From Volvox africanus (Eukaryota; Chlorophyta; Chlorophyceae; Chlamydomonadales; Volvocaceae), in assembly GCA_030268105.1 (NCBI GenBank), contig BSDZ01000030.1, positions 248,001 to 312,000 on the forward strand: a stretch of DNA of 64,000 bases, read 5' to 3'. The translations under genes and the position numbers were made by a program. Position 1 is the first letter of the stretch. Every line of letters begins with the position of its first letter. The notes under the pieces were generated by a model that saw nothing but the letters and a program-made list of their open reading frames with translations, did no database searches and had not been told where the DNA came from. Positions 1 to 21,906 of this stretch are shown one piece after another.

Positions 1-444
1 GGGGTGAGAGGGAGAGACAGACAGACAGACAGATAGACAGAGACAAAGAAAGCACAAGGGAGAGCGGAGAGCAAGAGACATAACATTTAAATGAACAAGC
101 GATAGAGAGACGCCGCGTTCAGTTGATACGTCGTGCAGCAAAAATGGGGCAGGTGCCGATGCATACATCGTCAACGGCTCATCCCTGCCAACTAATTGAT
201 GCAGTGGGTGCGTGGTTTCCTTGGCTCCGACATGGACTGCACACTGCGGCCCTTCCTGTCCCGAACACCGTCGTCCGGCAGCTGTTAATTCAGTGCTATC
301 CTTCCTGACCGCCAATCAATGGAAATGCGTGAAACCCTTTAGGTGTGTGAAGGACTGTGGCATGAACCGCATCCTGCTCGGCCGTTTCGTGCGGGTTCAT
401 TCCTCACATCCCCCCCTTGCTCACACTCGCAGTGAGTGAAAGAC
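1..444. other. non-coding left edge
   Basis: Begins with a purine-rich GACA-type simple repeat (about 10-45, acagacagacagacag). No convincing exon or RNA gene is visible on either strand. Confidence 0.5.
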
Positions 445-449
445 ACGTT
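445..449 (-). terminator. candidate TGTAA poly(A) signal
   Basis: The reverse complement reads TGTAA about 125 bases beyond the TAA at 575. TGTAA is the usual green-algal nuclear polyadenylation signal. Confidence 0.4.
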
Positions 450-574
450 ACACGGGGTTTCCAGACCCGTGATGCGATGGTCACACTCCGCTAGCGAACA
501 CCCCCCCTACACACGCACATTCCTCAGCATTTTCCACGCAGCCCGACACTCCACTCCAACAGGCCATGTTCAGG

Positions 575-1880
575 TTAGTGCTGCAAGAGTTGAGAACAGG
601 AAGCCAATGGATTTGTCGATGTCGGGTGAATTCGCAGCGCTCGTGGTTGTTTCTGTGAACGTACCTCCCAAAGAGGATCCGCTTCACGCTGCCGCCGGGC
701 CTCCAACGCAAGAAACTCTGGCACCTGCTCCCGCAGCGGGGAGGCTGTCGTTCCTTCCGCCGTTGCCAACCCTGAGCCCGCGGCCGCCGTCCCCGCATCG
801 GCAACAGCAGCCGGAGACACAGCCGCAGCCGGGAGAGCCTCACCGGCATCAGTCTTAGCTGCCTTCATAAGCCGTGGTTGTGACGGCTGCGGCGGCGGTT
901 TCAGCCACTCTGGCAGTTGAGCCGCAGGGTTGAATGCAAGCGCCAGGTTGTCTTGGAGGGGGTTGTACAGGTAGCAGTGCGCGCAGCTGTTCGTGACGAG
1001 GGCCTCCGACAAGGCAGGTAGAGAACTGGCCAGGAAGTCCAAGGTCGGCAGCAGGCCCTGCTGCCGCCGACCCCACACGTTTAATTAGTAAACGAAGAGA
1101 ACGAAAACAGAAGAGAGAGGAAGCATACACTGAAGCGCGAATGTATCGTGTAAGGGGTAAGGGGAAGTGTACGCAAAGCACAAAAAATGGGAGGAAGTGG
1201 CAAAACATAACCGATAGTAGGAAGGTTTAAGTTGGAACGTATTAGTACTGAAGTCACGACCAGCCTCCGTAGATGTTCTTTCAGAGCGCAGGCACACACG
1301 CTCGACACGGTACTAAACAGGCCTCCAGCCCACCATATTACACCATACCCTGCCACCAACTGTGGCCGACCCCGCGGTCACAGTTGCAACAGCAGCAGCA
1401 ACAGCAGCAGAAGCAGCAGCCTCTGCTAACCCGGCCTCTGGTCGAAGCCTGTTCAAGGCACAATTCCCCCACGCACTCAAGCCGATGTACTCCCCTCCCC
1501 CCACGTCCCGGGCCACACCCCAGTCCCCATCCTACCCCCAGCTGCGCGGCAAAGCCCGCATCCAGAGCCGCCCGCGCCTCCCCCGACAGCCCTGGAACTT
1601 CCGGTGGTGCAGCCAACAGAATTGCGTGAGGCCCCACGGTGCGCCATAGCAGCCGGGCGTCATCAACCCCGGGCACGAAGGGCGTGTCGCTGGCTCCCTC
1701 CGCAGCGGCAGTTTCAGCAGCCGCCTGCGAGAGGCGACCAAATTCACTTACATTCAGCAACATCGCCGCCTTATGAGGTGCTGGAAGCAATTCAAGTGTT
1801 GGGACGATGAAATTGTGGAAGTACAGGTTCGGACACAGCACAGGCAGCACTTGCGACATCAGGCGGCCGAAAGGAGCCAA
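575..1880 (-). CDS. probable 3' exons of the CABIN1-like gene, or of a separate unidentified gene
   Basis: Two coding-looking segments. About 1763-1880 carries VLPVLCPNLYFHNFIVPTLE and ends at a strong donor (AAT|gtaagt). About 575-1070 starts near QGLLPTLDFLASSLPALSEA and ends at a TAA at 575-577. Between them lies a segment containing VDDARLLWRTVGPHAILLAA with a possible donor after QLG. A TGTAA-type poly(A) signal (reverse complement) sits near 445-449, in line with a gene end there. The exon phases do not chain cleanly, and I recognise no family from these residues alone. Position and orientation make them likely downstream exons of the CABIN1-like gene, whose relatives are about 2,000 residues long. 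Confidence 0.4.
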
Positions 1881-1993
1881 AATAACTCCAGGGGCCGCAG
1901 TTGAGGCAAGTTAACGATGCAGAGAAGGAGAGCAGCCGTAATCGGAAAAGAAAAGGGCCGTAAAAGCTGCATTACAGGTGCGCTGGTTTCTGT

Positions 1994-2107
1994 TTAGATG
2001 CATGCCAGCGCAGCCCTTAGTCGCAGGATTGCGGTGTTTAACGCCCTCCTGCTCATGTCGTCCTTATGATAGGCATACATCGCGCCCACGATGGCGCCTA
2101 CCGCCGG
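1994..2107 (-). CDS. candidate short terminal exon
   Basis: Reading leftward from an acceptor (tatatgcacag) near 2108, the frame gives RGPAVGAIVGAMYAYHKDD followed by MSRRALNTAILRLRAALACI and a TAA at 1994-1996. A TGTAA motif follows 18 bases later at 1972-1976. The residue pattern looks like real protein, and its phase (0) matches the donor at 2648. It could therefore be an alternative last exon of the CABIN1-like gene. Against this, the 3' untranslated region would be unusually short. I do not recognise the peptide. Confidence 0.25.
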   Translation of the reverse strand, partial: PAVGAIVGAMYAYHKDDMSRRALNTAILRLRAALACI

Positions 2108-2169
2108 CCCCCGCTGTGCATATAGAGCCACCAAGGGGGATCGACTATATGTATATTTATGTATTTACG

Positions 2170-2216
2170 AAGACATACATACATACATACGTACGTACAT
2201 ACATACATACATACAT
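2170..2216. repeat. (CATA/CGTA)n tetranucleotide microsatellite
   Basis: Tandem catacatacatacgtacgt-type units lie downstream of the last large phased exon of the CABIN1-like gene, probably in an intron or 3' region. Confidence 0.85.
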
Positions 2217-2647
2217 TCTCCGTTCTTTGAGCAGCTAGGTGTCCCCCGTTTTCTGTTGGGCCCTTCTGTGGTTTATTGGTGGCCCTGAATGCTCTGTAAG
2301 TGGCCAGGCGAGAACCTCTGAGGGTTCGTTGGCCCAAGTGAGAGGGGGAGCACGTGGCAGGACAGACAGACAAAGCCACGTCCTCCTCCCCTGCGCTGTG
2401 TCTCGGTCCGGTCAGGACCCCCGGTGCTCGTCTTTGAAGGGCGAGTCGCCCACAGTGTAACACCCATAATACATAATACGAATAAACATATACAGACGAT
2501 GTCAACCCAGATATAGTCGATATCATACAAGAAGCTTGAGCACGTGTGAAAACGGATGGGAACGGAAACATAATCGCGCAGAAGGCAATATCTTAGTGGG
2601 TATGGCTGTGGACCAAGCGAGCATGAAGCAGAGACCAGATCCCTTAC

Positions 2648-10822
<8,175 letters not shown>

Positions 10823-12738
10823 GGACCGCGACAACAGCCCCTTTTACACTTCCTTAGCTAACCCAGATGGCTTAATGGCTGCGTCCACCGCACGGGACCG
10901 CCCCTCATACCAGGCAAGCCTCCTGCGCCTCAGGCGTCTCCTCGACATGCGGTTCCAAAGCTGCTGCACCCTCAAACGCTCCCCGATCCGCCTGTGCCTA
11001 AAGGTGTTGAGATGAGGAAAGTGGGGAGCGAAGGTTACAGGTCAAACACGCGGCTTGTCTGAGCAACGGACCTACCGGCAGCGGCACGACTGCGACAAGA
11101 TTATCATTACGAGGCGTTTCAGTCAACTTGTATCCCTTGCGGATAATGGATGTTGTGATGTGCTCAACCGCTTTCGGATATTACTTTTACGAGTGTAACC
11201 CGCCAACCAGACGGGAGAAAACACGAGGAGGCGATGCAACGTCTTTTGTTACGAAGCAAAACCATATTACCTGTGATTTTGTCTCTGCGTTCCGTGCAGC
11301 AAAAGACGCCAAGCGCACCATCGTCCCACCTGCGCAAGCTTTGGACCGTCCTTTAGATTTATTAGGCCCCAAATTCTATTGTATTCGCATGTTTAGTTAT
11401 CCGCTATTTTAGACGTGGGATGATCAGCAACGATTTCACTGCATCTTATTCTTTACAGTTCCTAGGATTGCGCCGTCGGCCCCGTAAGCTGCAAGTTAAT
11501 GTCAGGCCCGTCAGGGCAATGCATGATCGTATGCTGACAAAATCCAGAACATGCAAATTGCATACACGCTAATAAACAGAAGCATGTCCGTACGGATTTT
11601 GGCGGGACAGCTTTTCTATATTAAGACCTTCTTTGCTAATGATTGTGCGATGAAACATAAAATTGCCATTGGTCATAAAGCATCCAAATCCATCCGATCT
11701 TGAGAATAGTTGACGCTGCGTAAATGTTTTTCTTTTTGTCGTCGTAAAATTTAGCCTTTGTTAGTTAACACCCAACGAGGAGTTTATAGTCTAGTAATAT
11801 TATACCATGGCACGGACTAAGCAGTCGAATCCGGTAAGAGTCCTGTGCGCCGAGGTCAATGGGCGTTGCAATCGTAGGTCTTGCGTTGCACGTTACCATG
11901 CGTATTCGGCATATACTGTCACTTAAAGGCAGCAAGAGACAAGCCCGTGATGACGTTCTCTCTCTGTGTCCGCTTTGTTTTCCAGCGCAAAAAGGAAGCG
12001 AGGGCTTCAAAGAAGGGGACTTTGCCAGCTCGGGCTGTGGACCCGCCACTACCCCAGAAAAGTATGAGACATTGTTAGGATGATTCCAATACTCGAGGTA
12101 TCATCTCTGGACGGGGTCAGGCTACCCCTTGACTTGAAAGGGGCTGGGACCGGGGAAAGGTGGCTATCAGCGCTAAACGAACACGTCTGGCCACCCACCA
12201 AACTCGGAATCTCGAGCGTCGTCGTTGATGTGTTGGTCGGGACCTGATACGTCCTTGGTTTTAGGGCCTGTCTGTGCCAATAGTGCCTTCTCTCCCGACC
12301 CTAATCCCGGTCTCCTAGTGAAAGCGTTTTGCCCGGGCTCTCTATCACTCCTGTCACACAATTCGGGCTGTCGTGGCGCGATGTCATTTCCTCACCGCGC
12401 AGCCACCTACCGCGTGACACTGTAGCACACTGCCACTCTCCCCAACCATCTTCCGCAGAGGCGCACCGCTACCGACCTGGCACAGTTGCGCTGCGGGAGA
12501 TCAGGAAGTATCAAAAGACAACGGGATTGCTGATCCGCAAGCTGCCTTTTGCTCGCTTGGTGGGTTATTCTGGGATCAGAGCTGAGTGGGGTCGGCCAAG
12601 TAAGAGCAGAGAAAGGGTGAGGGCATGGAATCGTGGAAACCTAGACCTATTTTTTGTATGAGGAATGTGGAGATTACCCGGAGCGGCTATCTCCTGGGCA
12701 GTCTTCGCGTCCTGGGGTGCATGCCTAGGGGCTGACGC

Positions 12739-13287
12739 GTGCGGGAGACTTCGGTCTCTTGCACAATGGGCAAAGGAAACAACGATACGATTGAACGGGT
12801 CAGGGCCGCTTGTCTTGTTGTTGTGTGGTTCAAAGTTGGCCACCTCATCTCATACGAACGGGCAATCAATTCAGGCCGTAAGACGTTCTGGAAATCATAT
12901 GGCAAGCGCCCTCCAGTGCCCTCCTGTATGGATGGCAGCCCCCGCTGCTTCATTCACCCTCGCATCACGGCTGCCATGCGTTTTTGCCATCAGGTTAGAG
13001 AGATCAGTGACCGAATGCTGACGGACCCGTTCCGATGGACGGCGGAAGCAATGATGGCAATACAGGAGGTGCGTTTCCCATCTGCCCTACCACCTGCCGG
13101 CCGTCCGGGCCGGTGGCTCCTCCTCCACAAATCATTGCCATTGCTATTGCCTCACCGTGATCCGAACGACTGTCCGAACTGCTTGTCCCATCGCGAGACG
13201 TCGCAGGCCTCCGAGGACATGCTCATACACCTTTTGGAGGACTGCAACCTGTGCGCGATCCATGCCAAGCGGGTCACTATCAGTTGA
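12739..13287 (+). pseudogene. possible non-LTR retrotransposon reverse-transcriptase C-terminal remnant
   Basis: A 182-residue frame ends with CPNCLSHRETSQ, then SEDMLIHLLEDC and R. The spacing C-x2-C ... E(T) ... H-x3/4-C is the zinc-knuckle-like tail often seen at the C-terminus of non-LTR retrotransposon reverse transcriptases, where a mis-matched 'CPxCG...E...H.L..C' pattern follows the thumb domain. No catalytic YxDD or endonuclease region is visible nearby, so if real it is a 5'-truncated relic. The match rests on one short pattern and could be chance. Confidence 0.3.
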
Positions 13288-16200
13288 GTACCGTAGCACC
13301 AGCGGTCAAACAGCCATGTTCAGAAGCCTATGCCTGTGCAAGACTTGTTGAATATACTAGTGCTTGCGCTGCTTGAAGAGGTTTTCCTGACGACTGCATC
13401 CCGCCTGTAAAGTGGAAGCAAAATAGAAGAGGTGACTTGCTCTTGTCTGCATTTGCCTCGCCTTCCTTCCCGCCCCGCTGCCCCGCGCTTTACCTTGACT
13501 CCCTAAACCCAACCCCTACGCAGTGCCCAAGGACATGCAGCTTGCACGCCGCATTCGAGGGCCGCTACACGGCATCTCTAACTCTTGATGAAGGTCGTCT
13601 TCGCCGGCAAGGGAAGTCTGTGCGAGAGAACACGGTGAGAGCCTGCGTGTGCGCTGTGAAAGAGGCAAGGAGTACAGTAGCCCTATTATTTATGACAATC
13701 CTTAATATTTATGACATGACATGAGAGGTGATGAGCAACCATCAAGCTCTTTCTGGCAAAATTTAACGCAGCGACAGCGCCCAGCATTTGTCTGCATGTC
13801 GACTATTTCAATAAGAATCATTAGGCGTCTCTGTACCGTTGCGTGGTGGTAAAAACTGGGGAGAGAAGTTGTATGCAGTCCCGGCCAATCTCAAAACCTT
13901 GGCAAGACTTGGGTCGAAATCGGTGGCGTAACATCGGTGGGATAACGTACGAGTGAATGCAAGGTCAATGCCGCGGCGACTGTGTACCGATGGATCTGTA
14001 TGCTAAGGCGGGCATGGCTGGGACCTGTCCGTAAGATTGTACAGTTGTGTTTGATTGCGCGCCTGTTTGTTGGAAATATCTGTACCGTCCGTTCGTTTCG
14101 TTCATCGGTAGAAAGACGGGTGCGCTGAAAAGGTCTGACCGCCGCAAAGTTCGTGCTGTAATAAGGGTTCTTACGCTGTAATAAGGGTCTTTATGATAAG
14201 GGTTCCGGCCTCTGAGGTCCCGACCTCTCTTCGACGTAACAACCATAACTACCTTACTCCAAACGGAAAAACGTTATGTTGTTAAAAAGCCCAACACCTG
14301 ACAAGCTGAGACTTTCAACGGTATCTGCCGTCCAGCAGGAAAGGATTGACGATAGCGGTTGCAGTTGTATATTTGCGGCAACTGAGCGTATTTACATTGG
14401 CCCATGCACGCTGACCTGCTGTGTCAAGCACGTGCACTGTGTGGGGGGTACGCAACATTTACAGGCTTTTATCAGATTATCTGAGTAACCCAACGCTCCA
14501 CCGGGTGATGGTGAACGTCCTAGGCTGTTGAGAACTCTATCCAGAAACAACGTGACCCCTGACTCCGGGGTCGATGCAGGAGCAGCGAGAGGGTGATGAG
14601 AAGCATGACATCTAGGTAACCAGTCAAATGGAGTGGCCAAAATCAGGGTCGGTTGCAATGTGCAATTGCGCCAGACCTCCGCACTTCTCATTCCCTCCCC
14701 CCCAATTGGCTAATGTTGTCCATCATGAGTTCTTAGTCCAGCATGGAACCCTTCATCCCCTTTTTTCCTAGCCAAGCCATGCCGTACATTAACAGCACAC
14801 GTCGGTAGCAGCTTTTCAGTTTCGCAGCTACCCATGATGTCGCTGATTGCTTTGGAGAGCCGCAACAGACAAGCAGATGGCCTACGGCAGGAAGTTCGGG
14901 AGGTAAGGCGCGGTATCTGCAAAGCAGCCAGACATGGGGGGGCCGTTGTAGCCGCGGGGATTGGGGCCAGATCGACGACCGTCGAGGCCCCCTCAACAGG
15001 GGGACCGTCACTCCACAGTGCGCAACCTGCAGTAACCTTCACAACTTATTACGACTGAAGTGTCCAACGCGCCAATGAACTGCAATTGACGTAGGATTAA
15101 TCTTGCTGCAAGCCTGCAACTGTTTGGTAAGAAACAGAATAGCAATATCCCACGTCAATGTACCAGCTGGCATATAACTAGCAGTGATGACCCTGAAACC
15201 CTGGAACAGAAAGGCCCGACGAAAATCAGGGCTTCGCGTCTGGCTGGGCTGCGGACATCCCGAAATAGATTAAGCTGATGTGTTTATAAAACAATGTCTA
15301 TGAAGGGGGGGCTGAGCGTCAATGGTAACGCTCGACTGTCGAATGCACCCTCTGTCTCTTCTGATGTGTGGATGTACTCGGGAGAAACCTGTAATTACGC
15401 GCTCGGGCCACCCCACCCACATCAGGAGGTCTCTCACGGCTTTGGTACGGCAGGGATCCCCTTATTAGGCAGAGGACCGCCAGGCGGATCACCTTGCCTG
15501 TGGAATGGAGGTCGGCTAATACCTCCATAGCTACGTGTCTGTGGCTGAGTGCGGGCGCACGCAACATAACGTGCGCACGAGGTCATGGCGATAATGAGCG
15601 ATGTCGATCAAAGTTTCGGGCCGTAAGGAATGGAGTGTGCTATGCAGGGGAGTAGCTGTTGCCATGGTGCTCCTTAGCGCTCCTTGGGATACCACTGAGC
15701 GAAACAAGCGCTTCTCATTAGGACGTACGCAGCATCCTGGCTGCTTCGTCAAAAGCACACAGATACGCCAACAGCGCCCGCCTCCTAGCACCCGGGTGCT
15801 GGTTCCCTGCACGCAACTGCCCACTGGTGGTGGAACCCAATTCGGGTTACGTTGCTTTCACCGATCCTGCTGTAGGCTGGTGTGGGGTATGGAAATGGTT
15901 AATGTTGGTGTCAAAGCTGCGCAGGCGTAACCAACTTGGATTGAGAACACATCCTTGACGGAGCGGCGACTTTTGAGCTTCTCCCGGTCAATGGCATTGC
16001 AGCGGACGTAAGTTGCCGAAATAACCCCCAAATATTAACCGTCAACCACGGGGATACACACACACACACACACACCACGCACTAACAACTCTTGACAAGC
16101 GCGTGACGGGGAAGCCGACACGCTATGACTAATTAGCCTACGTCCTACGATATGCATATGGGCATGGGGGTCCCTCCCCAGGAAGTCACTCCTGGTCTCC

Positions 16201-16407
16201 TCCTGGTGACACGTGTGTTGGAGCCGCGGCCGTCTTCGTCCGCTGCACCACCTGGCCGGCTTTCCCACAATAAGCCCCGGACTTGTGCACGTGGGTATTC
16301 TGTGACCGCAGACAACCCCCTCAAGTCCCCCTCCCCACCGTATACCATGTAGTAAGTAACCCACGCAGCAGGCCAGGCCCAGACACCAGTGCAGGACAGA
16401 TTCTCTG

Positions 16408-16434
16408 ACAGACAGACAGACAGACAGACAGACA
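16408..16434. repeat. (GACA)n microsatellite
   Basis: Six tandem gaca units. Confidence 0.85.
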
Positions 16435-17000
16435 AAGTTAACCCGCAGACGGTAGTTGGCACTTTCGGCGCCGTCGCCTCAGAAGTAGACACCGCCGCCC
16501 CTCAGTGCTTACTTCCACCGCAGTCTGCTGGCCTATGCCCGACAGAGGCGACCGCAACCTTGCCCCTAGGCTGAAACCGCTGCCAACAGTCGCACGAGAA
16601 AGAGATCCAGAGGCAAGGCTCGCCATCCCCCGGAGCAGGGTGAACCTTCTTAGTGTCGTTAGTGCACGCGGTCGGCGCGCATCTCCCCCTCTCCCTTAAT
16701 ATGCCGTCCCCGGCCCTGCCATGTTGCTACGGACTCATACCATAATTCTGGAGCATCGCAATGGCACGCAAGCTGCCAAGCAAAACGCACTATCATACTT
16801 TCACATATCACACACACACACACTCTCAGCGAGCGTGCGCGATAACAGCCGGAAATCGTTACGATGTGAATCAGTCGTGGCCAGCTAGAGTGCTCTAGAC
16901 GGCGGCGGCAGCCTGTTTGTCTAGGGAAACCCAGTGTGTCAGGATGAGGCCCCAACCCCTCGAAAAACAGGGGAACCCGAAAACCGGGCGCTTTGCGTGT

Positions 17001-18408
17001 GCGTGGGTCGCAGAGCAACAGATTTGGAAATATGCAACTACGAGGTTAAGCGCTTTTTAAGTACCTGATAGGTGCGGGTCACAGTATATCAACCGCGGCT
17101 TGACGAGCTGGATCAGTATGATGCGTCCCCAAAGTGTATGTGTATGTGTGCATTATTACGTGCTCTACAGCGAATACTTCAAACGTTCTCTTACGCAAGC
17201 GGGGGCGGCACGCGGAACGTTGACCCACGTTCACCAAGCAGGAGAGATGACGACTCACTGTCATGAGGCTGACCGATCCCAACCGGTCAGCAGAGAGCTG
17301 TCACGACAGCTGCAACTCCAGAGCTCAGGGACGGCCGCCCTGGTAGGGGACGGAACTACAATCCAGGAGGGGGTCCTGCGTGCTGTTCTTTGTCTGAGCC
17401 GCTGTGCAGAGCGAGAGGGGCTTGAAGCTGGCCGCCGCCGCCAACCGACATCGTTATGGTTCATTCCCTTCGAACCCGGCAATAGCCATAGCAGCAGCAG
17501 CGGCAGCAGTAGCAGCCCCCTGTGCCCCCACTCTGTTACAGCCGCAGCCCCCACCAAGCTCCCACGACCACGGGCCCAGCCCCCACCTCAGCTCAGCACC
17601 CGTACCCGCCAATGTACACGACTGCTGGTTGATACGTATGCCCCACACTGAGAGCGTACGTGCGGCCTTGGCTCCGGAACCACATCCCTGGCAACGGCAG
17701 TGCGCGCCGCCGCCATATTGGCAATCCTTTGGGCGCGTGAACAACGCCGCCCCCGTGACATAGGCGCCAAGACAAGACGGGCTCCCAAGAGCCTCTTCGG
17801 TCACGGGGAAGCACCTATGCGTCCTTGACGACGAATACGCACGAGCCAATGAGGAGAAGGGCAGTACAGCAGTACAACAGTACAGCAGCACAGCCTGAGC
17901 ATTCCACAAAATCCCAAGCCTAGCGATGTACCCTCACCGCCAGGGCCTCTGCAGTTGTGACAACTTTGGGTTATGCCTCTGGTGGCGGCGGCGAGCACGA
18001 GTGCTCTCATGCCCAATCCAAACCCCGCCATCCCGCACCTGCACGCGCGACTCCTCGCAGCCCTCCCTGGAGTACGCGTCTGGGCCACCACGCATCTCAA
18101 CGATCAACCACCCGAGCCATGGCGCCCGAACTGGGGCCAAAAACACACACACATACAAGCACACATACACGCAAACACACATACACACCCTGTTTCCTCC
18201 TAATACCTCGAGAAGGAAAATCGAGTGCAGTCCCTTCTTCGTCTTTCCTCGACGTGGTGGTGGTGGGGACACGCACCATCGCATTGGCGGCAAGCATCGT
18301 GAGGGGAACAAGCAGAGGGAGAATCCAACAACCCGCTCTCGAGAGAGGACTCAGACTTCCAGACCCAACTTCAAGACGACGCCCTACAGGAAACCATGTG
18401 AGCACCAA
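17001..18408 (-). other. possible unidentified minus-strand gene segment
   Basis: Minus-strand frames look weakly coding. At 18408 an ATG opens a segment with a hydrophobic stretch (GCWILPLLVPLTMLAANAM). Around 17940-18085 a frame from an acceptor (tggcccag) gives DAYSREGCEESRVQVRDGG and ends at a donor (GGCG|gtgagg). The region downstream, at 17.4-17.9 kb, is Ala/Gln-rich in several frames. The pieces cannot be joined with confidence, and no family is recognised. It lies just beyond the poly(A) site of the AP2 gene. Confidence 0.2.
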
Positions 18409-18570
18409 GTAATTCCACCACCAGCTCGGCTACAACCCATCCCATCCCATCCCATCCCGGCCAGGCCAGGCCAGGCCAGACCGGATATTCGTCCTCCGGC
18501 CAGCCAGCCAGCCAGCAAGCCTCGCCTCCTCTGCGCGCGCTCTTCTTGTGTGACAGTACCATGTCCTCTT

Positions 18571-18576
18571 TTACAA
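18571..18576 (-). terminator. TGTAA poly(A) signal of the AP2 gene
   Basis: The reverse complement of ttaca about 90 bases past the TAG stop at 18663; typical spacing for algal genes is a short to moderate 3' UTR. Confidence 0.5.
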
Positions 18577-18662
18577 ACATAGAACCCCCCCTCCATATCC
18601 CTTCCATCTTTACCCCTCCACACCACTTGCCACACGACCCTCAGTCCGCTTACGCTTCTTGT

Positions 18663-19145
18663 CTATCGCCGGCCGGTGAAGAACGACAGGTTCCGGATAA
18701 CATCATCCAGCCCTGCGCCGTTGGCGCTACCGCCGCCGCTGCCTGATGCGCCTTCCGGGATGGCGCTCTCTCCCGCCACCTTCTTAATGGCCTGTGTGAG
18801 CTCGTGGAATTTCTGGTAGTACAGCTCCGTTTGATCCGAGCCTCCAGCCGCCCCACCTCCCTCCTGCCCCTGCGCCCCGTGGTGCTGGTGGTGCTGCATC
18901 TGTGCGGGGTGGTGCTGGGGATGCTGCTGTTGATGCTGCTGCTGCGATGCCGCATGTTGAGAATGGTGAGGGTGGTGGCCGGGGTGTAGGGGTCCCATGG
19001 CACTTTGAGGCGCAGCACCCGGCGGGTGCAGCTGACCGGCACCACCCCCGTGCTGGTGCTGGTGCTGATGCTGCTGGGGATGGGCCTGCGAGTGACCCAG
19101 ATGCCCCTGGTTATGCGGGTGCTGGGCGTGAGAGGGGTGGTGGCT

Positions 19146-19176
<31 letters not shown>

Positions 19177-21874
19177 GCACCTGCTCCAAAACCATGGGGC
19201 GGTGCTCCACCAGGAACGTGAGCATGATGCAACGCCGTACCAGTGCCTGCAGCGGCGGCGGTGACGGCCCCGCCGCTACCGCCGCTTGGCCCATGGCGGC
19301 GTCCCGGCGGGTACACCTCCGGCCCCCCCGGGTGTGCTTGTTGCGCATACGATGGATATGAGGGGTGGTGAGTGATGCCTGCGTGAGGCCCCTGGGGGTC
19401 GTTGGATGCGGACGCGGGGTGTCCGGCTGCGGCAACGGCAGCACCGCCACTGGGACCGGCAGCAGCTCCCCGGCCCGCATAAGCATGGGGATGAGCGTGG
19501 GACGGGTGGCTCGGCAAGCCCCGCATCCGCATATCCGAAGGCAACGGTCCAGGGGGGTCCCCCGCATCGTCTGTTGTGCATGATTGGGTGAGCGGGCACC
19601 AGGTAAAGGAGAACGTTACGGTGTTAACGGCACCTGCTATCGGCCACAGCCACCAGTGGAATTGGTGCCGCATGCAAGGGCGGGGAAGACCGAGAATCCG
19701 TTGACCTGGAAGTGCATCTAACGACAGGAAGTCAGGAAGACAGGACGCGGCACCTCATCTGATCTGGTCACAGAGCTTGACGTGTGAAGGGCTCACGGTG
19801 ATGCGACAACGGTTGTGGGACGTCGTACAAAAGCTCCGGAGCATCTCATTATGGTTGGGAGACATAAGGCCTCTTTGAATACGGCGGGGTGGAGGGCTCT
19901 CTTACGGGGCCCGCGAACCGCAAGGCTGCAATTTACGTGGTTTGTGCCACTGGTTGCGTTTGAGTGATCATGTCGTCGGGTGCTGACCCCGCCGTTCCGA
20001 CCACATCCCTAGCAGCGGCGGTGGGGGAGGCGATCACCCGCCCTCCCACAGCTGATCCTTCATGCCAACCCTCACGTCGCCCTTTGCCCCGAGCCTTGTC
20101 GCCCTCGCCCTGCCGCGCCCCCTCCTGGGACGTGTGCATAAAAGATATGACCAAACCAGGGCGATGTTCCCGCCCTAGGATCCGTTATGAGATCCAACGC
20201 AGCTCGAAACCTCTGGATCGAGTGGACCCACCCGCATAATCTCCCGGCAGGCCAGCAGGTTGAGGCGGGTGGTGATGCGGAGCTCTCAGGACACCTAGTC
20301 CAGCGCCGCCGCCGCCGCCGCCGCCGCCGCCGGACGAGCCGCCACTGCCGCCGCTACGCGAGTATGGAACACGAGTCGACGGCGGCATCACGCCGTGAGT
20401 AGGGTGGTACATATGCGGCGGCATGTGTGGGTGCGGCGGTGGCACGCCATAATACGACATGGAGTACGGATGCCCAGCGGCTGCAGCGGCCGCCAGCTCC
20501 TCCTCCTCTTCTTCGACGTAGTACGGCGGAACGTCGTAATAGTAGGCGTCGCCGTTGGGGTCAGTATAGTAGTGTCCAAGGTGGCCTGGCGGCAGCATTC
20601 CGCCTCCGTGTCCGTGATTGTACGGCGCGCTGTACGGCTGCGGCCCATACGGATCCATCGTATCCATCATGTCGGGCGGGTAGGCGCCGGGCATGATCCG
20701 CGGGTCATACCCGGGCGGCATTAGGTGGGCATGACCAACTCCTGTAACGGGCAGCGACGATTTACGCGTGGGTTCACAATCCCGTCAGCGACCTGCCACA
20801 TCTGCCCCACATCCCTAGCGTTGTCCCAGCCCCTGCAAGGCCACACCCAGCCGGGGTGGACTGACGCTGTCCATGCCGGTCAGGCGCTCACGTTCTGTAA
20901 ACGTCACGCTATGTATTTAAATTGGCTGTCGTCCCGGCCAAAATGTAAACACGTACATGCACGTTGATTCAACCACTATGCTGGTTATGCCGGTTATGAA
21001 TTTTGGAGAGTTCCACCGCTCAACGCCTCCCTGCCGTACCGCTGCCGCTGCTGCTGCTGTTGTGAGACCCAAATGTGACCGAAAGACCTAACCGCTCCCG
21101 GGACGGGCGGCCAACGATGTGTGGAAAGACGTGTTCCACCCTGGCGGCCGTCTCCTACACCGCTGATGGGAAATGCCGCCCTCGCGGGATGTCGCGTTGA
21201 GGAGCCGTTGGCTTCAGCTTTACCGCCACAACCACCACCACCACTACTAACATAACGATAACAACCGCAACAACGATATTCATTACGTTGACTGGATACT
21301 CGTCGTCCGCACGTGCAATACTCACCACGTGCATTAGGCTCGGGTCCCTCTCCTGGACCCTCCGTCGGGTCCATTCCCCCGACGCCGTCCGCCTGGGACG
21401 CTGGCGGCACCGCTGCTGCAGCGGCCGCCGCCGCCGGCCCTGCCTGTGGCGGGTGGCCGGTAGCAGCTCCGCCATATGGCGGATATGCCGCCGCCGCAGC
21501 GGCGGCGGCGCCGCCAGCACCTCCGTGTGTGTGTATGTGGGCTTGCATTGCCCTGCCGCTGCCGGCACTCCCGGCGGCGCCGGCATTAGCACGCGGAATG
21601 TGGCCATGAGGTGTGCCCGTTATTGCCGGCGGCGCGTAGCGAGGGCCGCCCCCGAGGGAGGTCCGCTTGGGCGGCGGTAACAGCGGGTCTGTGTACGACC
21701 ATCCCGCGTGGCTTCCACCCGCTGAGGGAATCCGCGGCTGTGGGCCACTGCCTGCACCTCCGCCCCCTCCTCCACCTGACCCCCTGGGGCCCCTGGAAGC
21801 GATAGTGGCGGGCGGAGATGTGGAGGTGGTGAGTCCGGGAAGGACAACATAACACTCAGGCGCATATGGATTCC

Positions 21875-21906
<32 letters not shown>

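Larger units (their letters stand above)
10823..17000. other. intergenic stretch with no supported gene
   Basis: Mixed composition, with moderately AT-rich parts at 11.1-11.8 kb. ORFs are short and show no family signature except the possible retrotransposon remnant at 12739-13287. Small features visible are a short imperfect duplication of ctgtaataagggt at about 14155-14190, an (AC)n tract near 16056-16076, and a (GACA)n tract near 16408-16434. I see no tRNA or rRNA gene. Confidence 0.5.
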